Shown: positions 8,985-16,895 of the stretch, in pieces
Layout of the letters: every line of letters begins with the position of its first letter
Position numbering within the stretch: position 1 is the first letter of the stretch
Source: JAEUHM01 sp964538625
GTDB lineage: Bacteria; Verrucomicrobiota; Verrucomicrobiia; Verrucomicrobiales; Verrucomicrobiaceae
Direction of reading: 5' to 3'
Assembly: GCA_964538625.1 (NCBI GenBank)
Contig: CAZIGH010000014.1
Location: 33,020 to 97,019 of the forward strand
Length of the DNA: 64,000 nucleotides
Program-made: the position numbers and the translations under genes
The notes under the pieces: model-generated
The model's input: only the letters and a program-made list of their open reading frames with translations
Databases searched by the model: none
Told to the model about the DNA's origin: nothing

Positions 8985-9740
8985 TTAGGCCGCCATGGGC
9001 ACTTCTTCCTTGACCCAGTCGTAGCCTTTTTCTTCGAGCTTGAGGGCCAGGGTGCGGTCGCCGCTGAGGACAATGCGGCCGTCCATGAGCACGTGGACGA
9101 TGTCTGGCTGGATGTAGTTGAGAAGGCGCTGGTAGTGGGTGATGACGAGGAAGCCGCGCTCGCTGGAGCGCATGGCGTTGACGCCGCGGGAGACGATTTT
9201 CAGTGCGTCGATGTCAAGGCCGGAGTCAGTCTCATCCAGCAGCGCGTATTTGGGCTCGAGCATCATCATTTGGAGGATTTCATTGCGTTTTTTTTCGCCT
9301 CCGGAGAAGCCTTCGTTCACGCTGCGCCCGGTGAAGCTGCGGTCCATCTCGAGCTGGTCCATGCGAGCATAAAGCTGCTTGTAGAAGGCGATGGCGTCGA
9401 TGTCTTCGCCCTCCGGCAGGCGGGCCTTGAGTGCGGCGCGGAGGAAGTTGGCGTTGGTGACGCCGGGGATTTCATGCGGATACTGGAAGGCGAGGAAGAG
9501 GCCTGCGCGGCTGCGGGCATCCACGCTCATGGAGAGGAGGTCTTCGCCGTCCATGGTGGCGGTGCCGCCGGTGACCTCGTAGTCTTCATGACCGCAGAGC
9601 ACTTTGCTGAGGGTGCTTTTTCCGGAGCCGTTGGGACCCATGATGGCATGGACTTCTCCTGGTTTGATTTCGATGGAGAGTCCTTTGAGGATTTCGCGGT
9701 CGCCGGTGCGGGCGTGGAGGTCTTTGACGATGAGGCTCAT
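8985..9740 (-). CDS. sufC: Fe-S assembly ATPase SufC
   Basis: This ABC-type ATPase drives conformational change in SufB-SufD during cluster assembly. At 251 residues it is the normal size. Walker A is GPNGSGKST near residue 36, the signature is GFSGGEKKRNEIL, and Walker B leads into LLDETDSGLDIDAL, the SufC-specific form. It has no transmembrane segment. It sits between the Fur-family gene (34 bp upstream) and sufB (22 bp downstream), so fur-like, sufC and sufB look like one transcript. Confidence 0.97.
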   Translation of the reverse strand: MSLIVKDLHARTGDREILKGLSIEIKPGEVHAIMGPNGSGKSTLSKVLCGHEDYEVTGGTATMDGEDLLSMSVDARSRAGLFLAFQYPHEIPGVTNANFLRAALKARLPEGEDIDAIAFYKQLYARMDQLEMDRSFTGRSVNEGFSGGEKKRNEILQMMMLEPKYALLDETDSGLDIDALKIVSRGVNAMRSSERGFLVITHYQRLLNYIQPDIVHVLMDGRIVLSGDRTLALKLEEKGYDWVKEEVPMAA

Positions 9741-9774
9741 TGTGGGAAGTGAAAAGGGGTAAGTGAAAAGGGGG

Positions 9775-10224
9775 TTACTTGGCGCAGTCTGGGCAGGTGC
9801 CGTGGATGGCTACATCGACACGGCTGATCTTGGAGCCTGCGGGGAGGTGCCAGTAGGTGGCGGCGTCGAAGGGTGCGGTGGGGTGTGCGTCCACCACTTT
9901 GCCACAGGCGTCGCAGTGGAAGTGGACGTGTTCGTGCAGATTGGCGCAGTAGCGGGACTGTCCGCGCTCCAAGTGGACCTGCTTGATCAGACCGTGGCTG
10001 GTGAGGTGCTCCAGGCAGTTATAGACGGTGGCTAGTGAGATGCCGGAGGAGCGGTCTTTCACCCGGTCGTAGAGATCGGACGCGGTGGGGTGGTCCGTGG
10101 ACTCCGCGAGCACTTGGTAAACTTCCCTTCGGTGCGGGGTGAGGCGTGCATCGGTACCGAGCACTGCGAGGCGGCAGTCGAGGCCGGTCGGCTTGGAGGG
10201 AGTGCGTGGAGACGGGTTGGCCAT
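9775..10224 (-). CDS. Fur/PerR-family metal-dependent repressor
   Basis: The 149-residue protein has the Fur winged helix (RLTPHRREVYQVLAES, then HPTASDLYDRV and ISLATVYNCLEHL) followed by the dimerisation domain with HVHFHCDACGKVVD and a second CPDC pair near the C-terminus; the two CxxC pairs form the structural zinc site of the family. Placement as first gene of a suf operon suggests control of iron-sulfur assembly by iron or peroxide. The palindrome 17 bp upstream of its start reads like a PerR box, favouring a PerR-like role, but Fur and PerR cannot be separated safely from sequence alone. Confidence 0.93.
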   Translation of the reverse strand: MANPSPRTPSKPTGLDCRLAVLGTDARLTPHRREVYQVLAESTDHPTASDLYDRVKDRSSGISLATVYNCLEHLTSHGLIKQVHLERGQSRYCANLHEHVHFHCDACGKVVDAHPTAPFDAATYWHLPAGSKISRVDVAIHGTCPDCAK

Positions 10225-10240
10225 GGTGGTGATTTTAGAA

Positions 10241-10255
10241 CTAGAATGATTCTAA
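10241..10255. promoter_or_regulatory. Candidate PerR/Fur-type operator upstream of the fur-suf operon
   Basis: The 15-base palindrome CTAGAATGATTCTAA is a 7-1-7 inverted repeat with one mismatch. It matches the layout of the PerR box (TTATAATnATTATAA) at most outer positions. It ends 17 bp before the start codon of the Fur-like gene, within the 121-bp divergent gap to lpxK, so binding there would repress the regulator and its suf operon. Site seen directly; binding inferred. Confidence 0.6.
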
Positions 10256-10345
10256 CTGCACGTGATACGGACCGAGTGCAAGTGCGGGTACTGGGTTTTT
10301 TGTCGCGGGGGTGGGGAAGCTCTGCTAACGGAGCGGGCTGAGCGG

Positions 10346-11578
10346 ATGAAGGACACGCTGGAGGACATCAAGGTATTCGTGACCGACGTGATATTGAATG
10401 ATCGTCGGGGTGGGAAGGCGGCGCTGTGCCGCTGGGCGTTCTGGCTGCTGTCCCAGCTCTATGCTGCGATCGTGTCGCTGCGGGTGTGGATGTATCGGAA
10501 ACGGGTGCTGCACGATCATCATCTTGGGGTGCCGGTCATCGCGATTGGGAACCTGACGGTGGGCGGCACGGGAAAGACGCCTGTAGTGGAGTTGATCGCC
10601 CGCACTCTGACGGAGAAGGGCCGGAAGGTGGCCATCCTGAGCCGTGGCTACAAGAGCAAGAAGGACGATAAGCATCCGCTCTGGAAGCGCTTGGCTTTTG
10701 CCTCCGGGCTGATGGAGCGGCCTCCGGAGCCTCCGCCAAGGGTGGTTTCCGATGGCCGGGAGGTGCTGATGGACTCTCACATGGCGGGGGATGAGCCCAA
10801 GATGCTGGCCAACAATCTGCCCGGGGTGCCGGTGCTGGTGGACAAGAACCGAGTGAAAGCCGGGCGCTATGCCATAGACAACTTTCACGTGGATGCCCTT
10901 CTGTTGGATGACGGCATGCAGTATTTGAAGCTGAAACACCGGCTGGACATCGTGCTGGTGGACAAGACGGCACCGTTTGGGACGGGGTACCTGCTGCCCA
11001 GAGGCACGCTGCGGGAGCCGGTGAGTCAGCTGCGTCGTGCCAGCTACATTTTCATCACGAAAAGCGACGAGCATGAGAATACGGATCTCATTCGTAGGCT
11101 GCGTCTCTACAACCGTGCGGCGGAGATCGTGGAGTGCAGGCACCGTGCCGTTTATCTCCAGGACATGCACAGTGGAAAGAGGCACCCCATCTCGACGCTG
11201 CGGGGTAAGTATGTGGGTGCGGTGTCCGGCATCGCGGTGCCTGAGAGCTTTGAGAATGGATTGCGCAAGCTCGGGGCGGAGGTGGAGGTGACGCTTCGTT
11301 TCCCGGATCATCACCGCTTCGAAGAGAAGGACCTTCTGCCGTTCATTGATCGCTGTGAGCGGCGTGATGTGGAAATGATCGTGACTACGGAGAAAGACAT
11401 GGTGCGCTTTCCGACCATTGAGCGCTGCGATGTGCCCATCTGCTTTATGAGGGTGGAAATCGAGATCCTGCGCGGTCAGGATGTCTTCGATAAAATGATC
11501 CGTCTCACTACGGACCCGCGTTCCGTGCCGCCGGGCGTGCTGGTGAGCAGCGTGTTGAGCGGCTCAGAAGCGACGTAG
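10346..11578 (+). CDS. lpxK: Tetraacyldisaccharide 4'-kinase
   Basis: LpxK phosphorylates the lipid A disaccharide precursor at the inner membrane. From the methionine at 10346 the protein is 410 residues; the frame is open from 10262 but the extra stretch is cysteine/arginine-rich and unlike the family. A membrane-associating N-terminal helix (ALCRWAFWLLSQLYAAIVSL) precedes GNLTVGGTGKTP, the LpxK Walker A (K near residue 77). SRGY, LLDDGMQYLKLKHRLDIVLVD and the FPDHHRFEEKDL motif follow. It is divergent from the Fur-like gene and ends 4 bp before the convergent M42 peptidase. Its presence indicates lipid A synthesis. Confidence 0.95.
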   Translation: MKDTLEDIKVFVTDVILNDRRGGKAALCRWAFWLLSQLYAAIVSLRVWMYRKRVLHDHHLGVPVIAIGNLTVGGTGKTPVVELIARTLTEKGRKVAILSRGYKSKKDDKHPLWKRLAFASGLMERPPEPPPRVVSDGREVLMDSHMAGDEPKMLANNLPGVPVLVDKNRVKAGRYAIDNFHVDALLLDDGMQYLKLKHRLDIVLVDKTAPFGTGYLLPRGTLREPVSQLRRASYIFITKSDEHENTDLIRRLRLYNRAAEIVECRHRAVYLQDMHSGKRHPISTLRGKYVGAVSGIAVPESFENGLRKLGAEVEVTLRFPDHHRFEEKDLLPFIDRCERRDVEMIVTTEKDMVRFPTIERCDVPICFMRVEIEILRGQDVFDKMIRLTTDPRSVPPGVLVSSVLSGSEAT

Positions 11579-11582
11579 GGTT

Positions 11583-12668
11583 TCAAAGTTTGTGGCCGAA
11601 AACGTCTTTCGACTTCACGCTCTCAGCAAAGGCTACCAACAGGTCCACCACGTGGTTCACGTCCTTCAGGTCACACATTTCCACGACGCTGTGCATGTAG
11701 CGCAGCGGCAGTGAAACGAGCGCCGCCGGGATGCCCTCGCGGACCACAAAAATGACATCCGTATCGGTGCCGGTGAAGCGGCTCGAGGACTCATGCTGGA
11801 TGGTGATGCCCGCCTTGCCCGCGCAGTCCATCAGGCGCTTCACCACGTTCGGATGATTCGCGCTGCCATGCGTGAGCGTGGGGCCGCCGCCAAGAGTGAC
11901 CTTGCCGTGCTTCTTCACGTCCGCACCCGGGGTGTCTGTGGCGTGGGTGACATCCAGGACGATCGCCACATCCGGCATGAGGCGGTGTGTGGCCATCATG
12001 GCGCCATTGCCGCCTATTTCCTCCTGCACGGCGTTGAGTCCGATGACCGTGGAGGGCAAGCGTTTGGACCGTTTGCTCAGACGTTCCAGCACACGGGCGA
12101 TGATGAAGCCTCCGATGCGGTTGTCCAGCGCGCGGCCCATGAGCTTGTCCTGGCCTATGAGTTCGGCAGCGTCAGCGTACACCATGGGATGTCCCACACG
12201 CACCCCGGCCTTTGCTACTTCTTTGGCGTTGCGTGCGCCGATGTCGATGGCCAGTTCATGCACCTGTGGCACTTTTTCATTTTCCCGATCACGGATGTGA
12301 ATGGCGATGTTGCCGATGATGCCACGCACCACGCCCTTGTCTCCCAGGATGTCCACGCGCCTTCCGCGTCCCGTGGCCACGTCTGAGCCACCCACGCGAT
12401 CGACGAAGAGAAAGCCATCTTCACTGATGTACTTCACCATGTAGCCGATCTCATCCGCATGGGCTTCGAACATGATCTTCGGTGCCTTCTCATCCGAGCC
12501 GTCGAGGACGCCCCAGGTATTGCCATAAGCATCGTTTTCCACACGGTCGGCAAACTTGGAGACCCGCCCCGCCCACTTCCGCTGACCTGGCATCTCAAAA
12601 CCGGTGGGGCTGGGGGTGTTAAGCAGATCGAGAAGGAAGGTTTGAGCGTCAGGAGGAAGTGAGGACAT
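11583..12668 (-). CDS. M42-family metallo-aminopeptidase
   Basis: The 361-residue protein has the full ligand set of M42 (glutamyl aminopeptidase/deblocking aminopeptidase) enzymes: EAHADEIGYM with the first histidine, RALDNRIGG with the bridging aspartate, QEEIGGNGA with the catalytic glutamate pair, VLDVTHATD, and RYMHSVVE near the C-terminus. Such enzymes form cytosolic dodecameric shells and trim peptides. No signal peptide. The gene stands alone, tail to tail with lpxK. Confidence 0.92.
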   Translation of the reverse strand: MSSLPPDAQTFLLDLLNTPSPTGFEMPGQRKWAGRVSKFADRVENDAYGNTWGVLDGSDEKAPKIMFEAHADEIGYMVKYISEDGFLFVDRVGGSDVATGRGRRVDILGDKGVVRGIIGNIAIHIRDRENEKVPQVHELAIDIGARNAKEVAKAGVRVGHPMVYADAAELIGQDKLMGRALDNRIGGFIIARVLERLSKRSKRLPSTVIGLNAVQEEIGGNGAMMATHRLMPDVAIVLDVTHATDTPGADVKKHGKVTLGGGPTLTHGSANHPNVVKRLMDCAGKAGITIQHESSSRFTGTDTDVIFVVREGIPAALVSLPLRYMHSVVEMCDLKDVNHVVDLLVAFAESVKSKDVFGHKL

Positions 12669-12993
12669 GAGCGGAGAATGGTCAAGGCAAGTGCTGACCG
12701 CAATGAGAAATACAACTGCTCCCGATCTTGGGCCACGCTCGGCTTCCGATTTTGCGGACAGCTCAGGGCAGGTACGTGCCGGCCTTGGTCCTGCTCCCCG
12801 CTGAGGACGCGCTGGTCGCTGGAGTCATTTCCCAAAAAAATAATCAGCCTCGTTGAACGGAAGTCGGGCTGCGGCTGTCTGTGCACCAAGTCTGACCGAC
12901 TCGGCCAGTTTACTGCCCTGCCACCATTGCTCTCCCGAGCGCCGCGACTTTCCCTCGCCAAACCACAGCAATCACTAGCCCACATCCCAAGCT
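12669..12993. other. Divergent intergenic region, 325 bp
   Basis: This stretch separates the divergent M42 peptidase and repeat-protein genes. It holds one A-rich run (about 12833-12842) and a cytosine-rich leader before the repeat-protein start. I see no convincing gene, RNA or palindrome; promoters for both flanking genes are presumably here. Confidence 0.5.
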
Positions 12994-15900
12994 ATGATGA
13001 AACTACGCCTAATGGTCCTCGCGCTTGCCATTGCAAGCCCTCTCAGCGGTCTTCAGGCCGCCAGTCAAAAAGTCCTCGTCGGCCCCTCCGGCAGCGGATC
13101 CTTTGGCCAAAACATGACACCGCTACCCAACGGTAACTTTGTCGTTGTGGATTCGAATTACAGCCTCTCGCCGATGACGCCGAGTTCAGGAGCGGTCTAT
13201 CTCTACAACTCGGATGGCGTGCTCATCAGCACCTTGATCGGTACCAACACGAACGATCAGGTGGGGTTGGGTGGCATTTACGTGCTGCCAAGCGGGCACT
13301 TTGTGGTACAGAGCCTCAACTGGGGCGGCAATCGTGGAGCCGTGACTTGGGGGCATGCTGCTACGGGTTTCCCAGGTGGACCCTTGGTGGCTGTCTCTGC
13401 GTCCAACTCGCTCGTTGGCAGCGTGCCGGGGGACACGGTCGGCATGAATGGCATCTCCCTGCTTCCCAACGGCCACTACGTGGTGGCCAGTTCGAACTGG
13501 AACTTCGGCCTCGGTGCCGTGACTTGGTGCAACGGCCAAACTGGTCAAACGGTGGGCACCTTATCTGCGGCCAACTCCCTCACCGGTAACCTCCTGAACG
13601 ACAATGTAGGCAGCGCCGGGGTGGTGGTGCTCACCAACAGCAACTACGTGGTGCTCAGTCCGTTTGTGGATTTCGGCGTCAATACCAATGTGGGCGCGGC
13701 CACCTTCTGCAATGGTACGACGGGTACCGTCGGCACCGTTTCTGGAGCCAACTCTCTGCATGGCACACAGAGCGGCGACATGGTGGGCATGAGCGGCGTG
13801 GCCCTGACCAACGGGAACTATGTGGTATGTAGCATGCTCTGGCGCTTTGGCATGTTCTTGAACGTGGGAGCTGCCACTTGGGGTAATGGAACTACGGGCA
13901 TTACAGGACCGGTCTCACCTGCCAACTCTCTTGTGGGCACGTCCCCCAATGATCAAGTGGGCATTCGCGCCGTCCCGCTCACCAACGGCAACTATGTGGT
14001 GCAGAGCTTTCTGTGGGACAATGGACCCATAGCCGACGCTGGGGCCGCCACCTGGGGCAGTGGCACTGGAGGCACGGTGGGGCCCGTGTCCGCGATCAAC
14101 TCCCTGGTGGGTACCTCCATCTCCGACCTTGTGGGAGCCAACGTAGTGGCACTGAGCAACGGCAACTACGTGGTCGTGACCTCAGGGTGGGACCAGACGG
14201 CGCCGCCTACGCCCTCCGTTGGTGCCGTCACTTGCTGCAACGGCACTTCTGGCACTGCGGGGATTATTGATGCCTCGAACTCTCTCATCGGCGCGGCTGC
14301 GGGCGATCAAATCGGTGGCTCTGGTGTTACTGCACTTGCAACGGGCCAGTTCGTGGCCGTCAGCGCGAGTTGGAACGGTAACCGCGGTGCTGCCACCTGG
14401 GGCTCTGGAGTTCCAGGTGCCACGGTGGGCGTGGTATCCGCCGCCAACTCCCTCGTGGGCAGCACAGCGAACGATTTTGTCGGCTCTGGCGGTGTCGTCG
14501 CTCTCACCAATGGCGCTTACGTGGTGTGCAGTCCTTTTTGGGACGATGGTGCCACTGCGGACGCTGGAGCCGTCACCTGGGGGAATGGTACGAACCCCGC
14601 ACAGGGTGCGGTGAGCCAGATCAACTCCCTCGTAGGTTCCACCAGCAACGATCTGGTAGGCCTGTTTGGCGTCAGGCCCCTCACGAACGGGCATTATGTG
14701 GTTTCAAGCCCACTGTGGGACAATGGACCGCTGGTGAATGCCGGGGCCGTCACCTGGGGCAGCGGCACGAGCGGCATTTCCGGTCCTATCACCGCCACGA
14801 ACTCCCTGGTAGGCGGCACCAACGCCGACCAGGTGGGCATAGGCGGAGTCACCGCATTGACGAATGGCAACTACGTGGTCTCCACGCCGTCATGGACCAA
14901 CGGTGCACTCACCGCAGTGGGCGCGGTGACCTGGGGCAATGGCGCTACCGGCATCTCTGGACTGGTCTCCTCCGCCAACTCTCTGGTAGGCGGCTCAGTC
15001 AATGACTCTGTGGGCAGCAGCGGCATCACCCCACTCGCCAACGGTAACTACATCGTCCGCAGTGCGCAGTTTGACGTTGGAGTCTTTAGCGATGCTGGTG
15101 CCGTCACTCTCGGCAACGGTGCCTTGGGTACCTCTGGTGAAGTCTCCGCCTCCAATAGCGTCACTGGCTTCAGCAACGCCGCCTTTCTCTCCAACGCCAT
15201 CTACCTGCCGCCAAGCGATCAACTCGTAGCCGGCAGTCCGAACGAGAACCGCATCATCCTGCGCGGCAACCGCTTCAACTTCCTGGGCCTTCTGCGAGGC
15301 CCGGCTCCTGGGAAGCCGGACATCTTTTACGCCCGCAATGGCCCAGTGGCCGTCAGTAGCGCGGGCACCGTCTTATTTGACGCCCAGCTCTCCGGCCCAG
15401 GGTCTGCCAAGGGCAAGAACCGCGCCGTCTTTGGAGACGTGAGCCCCGGAGACGCGATAGGCCTGGTCATGCAAAGTGGCGACAGTCTGGCCACACTCAC
15501 CGCGCCGGCCAACTCCAGCGCTGTTTCCTTCTTCCCACCCATCCACCAGAACCCATTCCAGGGCCTCTTCCAGATCACCTTCAAGGGGACCGGCATCAAC
15601 GCCGGAAACAACCGATTGGTGGTGCGCGATACCGGCAGCAGCATCAACCTCGTAGCCCAAACAGGCACCACTCACTTCTACGGGACGAACTTCCGAACCT
15701 TCAATGAAGTCCTGCAAAGTCACGGCAGTGACCTCGTCACCGTGAACTACCGTCTCACCGCCCCGGCGAATGCGGACACCGGCGTCCTCACCCGGCGGCA
15801 TGATGGCACCAACACCAGTTCCTTCGTCACCCACAGTCAGGAGGGCCAGAACAGTGGCCTGCCAGCGGTCGGCGTCTTAGGCCAGTTCGCTCCGCGCTCT

Positions 15901-16728
15901 GCTTCTACCGGCGGGAGCCAAATCTCCTTCAGTGCCATCGCGGGAGCCATTAACAAACCGGCCCTCCTGCGCATCAATGACAACGGTACGACTCTCGCGG
16001 TCGATGCCCGCGTTACAGACAATGCGCCCGGCATCGCCGGGGCCACTCATCGTAGCTTCCCCGCCTTCACCCAGCTCAACGGTGAGACGCTGTACAAGAC
16101 TGTTCTGGCCGGCGTCACACCGAACCTCAACGAGGCCATCTACAGCGCCAGCGACCTCGCACCTCGGTTGCGCAAAGGCGATCCTGTGGGCGGATCCACC
16201 ATCACCGCCATTGAGCGCTTCTGGCCTGCCGGCATCAACCAAGTTCTGGCTCTCGTGCGCCTTAGCGACAAATCCCAGGCTCTCATCCTGCGTCAGGCTG
16301 ATGCACAGGTCCTCGTGCTGGCCCGCACCAACCAGACCATGCCCGGCACTGGCAGCGCTCTGCTGCGTGTGATCAACGCCGTGGATGTCAATCCCGTCAG
16401 CGGTTTCTACGCCATCGTGGGCACTCTCACCGGCACCACTCCCGCCACCAATCAGGCCCTATGGACAGGTGCCACGGAGGATGGAGCAGACTCGCCGCTG
16501 CAGTTGCAAAAACTCCGTCTGCCCATCTTGCGCCTGCGCAAAGGGGACGTTTATACCACCCCGGTGACCGCCACCAGCACGGTGAAAAGCATTCTTCTCC
16601 AGCCAGCCAATGACATCGGCGGAGCTGGGGGACGCGGTCTGCAACATGCTGTCGGTGCCATGCGAGACACCGCCGTCACCGTCATCACCAATGGCAACGC
16701 CCGCCACCTGCTGCTACTGCCGCCGTGA
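12994..16728 (+). CDS. Very large exported protein with about 11 tandem 55-60-residue repeats
   Basis: The 1,244-residue protein starts with a signal peptide (MVLALAIASPLSGLQAAS). Residues about 75-720 are tandem repeats built on NSLVGS...NDxVG, LTNGNYVVxS, a tryptophan/aspartate segment, and GAVTWGNGTTG; I count 11 recognisable copies plus a decayed one. The pattern resembles repeats of unknown function found in large surface proteins of Gram-negative bacteria and should fold as a beta-propeller or beta-solenoid. Residues about 760-1244 are different, with recurring DAQLSGPGS..NRAVFG, LLRINDNGTTLAV and ALWTGATEDG segments, again beta-rich. I see no autotransporter barrel, sorting signal or catalytic motif. 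Function unknown; a surface or secreted adhesin-like role is a guess. Confidence 0.85.
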   Translation: MMKLRLMVLALAIASPLSGLQAASQKVLVGPSGSGSFGQNMTPLPNGNFVVVDSNYSLSPMTPSSGAVYLYNSDGVLISTLIGTNTNDQVGLGGIYVLPSGHFVVQSLNWGGNRGAVTWGHAATGFPGGPLVAVSASNSLVGSVPGDTVGMNGISLLPNGHYVVASSNWNFGLGAVTWCNGQTGQTVGTLSAANSLTGNLLNDNVGSAGVVVLTNSNYVVLSPFVDFGVNTNVGAATFCNGTTGTVGTVSGANSLHGTQSGDMVGMSGVALTNGNYVVCSMLWRFGMFLNVGAATWGNGTTGITGPVSPANSLVGTSPNDQVGIRAVPLTNGNYVVQSFLWDNGPIADAGAATWGSGTGGTVGPVSAINSLVGTSISDLVGANVVALSNGNYVVVTSGWDQTAPPTPSVGAVTCCNGTSGTAGIIDASNSLIGAAAGDQIGGSGVTALATGQFVAVSASWNGNRGAATWGSGVPGATVGVVSAANSLVGSTANDFVGSGGVVALTNGAYVVCSPFWDDGATADAGAVTWGNGTNPAQGAVSQINSLVGSTSNDLVGLFGVRPLTNGHYVVSSPLWDNGPLVNAGAVTWGSGTSGISGPITATNSLVGGTNADQVGIGGVTALTNGNYVVSTPSWTNGALTAVGAVTWGNGATGISGLVSSANSLVGGSVNDSVGSSGITPLANGNYIVRSAQFDVGVFSDAGAVTLGNGALGTSGEVSASNSVTGFSNAAFLSNAIYLPPSDQLVAGSPNENRIILRGNRFNFLGLLRGPAPGKPDIFYARNGPVAVSSAGTVLFDAQLSGPGSAKGKNRAVFGDVSPGDAIGLVMQSGDSLATLTAPANSSAVSFFPPIHQNPFQGLFQITFKGTGINAGNNRLVVRDTGSSINLVAQTGTTHFYGTNFRTFNEVLQSHGSDLVTVNYRLTAPANADTGVLTRRHDGTNTSSFVTHSQEGQNSGLPAVGVLGQFAPRSASTGGSQISFSAIAGAINKPALLRINDNGTTLAVDARVTDNAPGIAGATHRSFPAFTQLNGETLYKTVLAGVTPNLNEAIYSASDLAPRLRKGDPVGGSTITAIERFWPAGINQVLALVRLSDKSQALILRQADAQVLVLARTNQTMPGTGSALLRVINAVDVNPVSGFYAIVGTLTGTTPATNQALWTGATEDGADSPLQLQKLRLPILRLRKGDVYTTPVTATSTVKSILLQPANDIGGAGGRGLQHAVGAMRDTAVTVITNGNARHLLLLPP
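13225..15153 (+). repeat. Tandem protein-coding repeats, unit about 165-180 bp
   Basis: Within the exported repeat protein, eleven diverged units begin with codons for NSLxG (first clear one at 13405, next at 13573) and end in GAVTWGNG or a variant. Units differ at most third positions, so this is an old array kept by selection on the protein and not a recent DNA expansion. Insertions of two to four residues in the middle of some units explain the length variation. Confidence 0.8.
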
Positions 16729-16773
16729 TGCGGAGTACGGCGAGCAGCCCCTGCCTTGCTTAGTTGGGTGGTA

Positions 16774-16804
16774 TTCCGCTGCGGTCACGCTGGCCGCAGC
16801 GGAA
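16774..16804. terminator. Perfect hairpin between convergent genes
   Basis: An 11-bp perfect inverted repeat (TTCCGCTGCGG ... CCGCAGCGGAA, 9-base loop) lies 45 bp after the repeat-protein stop and 92 bp from the end of the convergent SPATA20-like gene. No T-tract follows on either strand, so it may act as a transcript-end stabiliser or a weak bidirectional terminator. Confidence 0.5.
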
Positions 16805-16895
16805 CATGCCAGTGTTCCGAGAGGCGTGGAGCTGACGCTTGAGCTGGCGCAACTCGGTGTTGCCACAGGAGTCAGCCCCCTTGGAGGGTAGTCGT

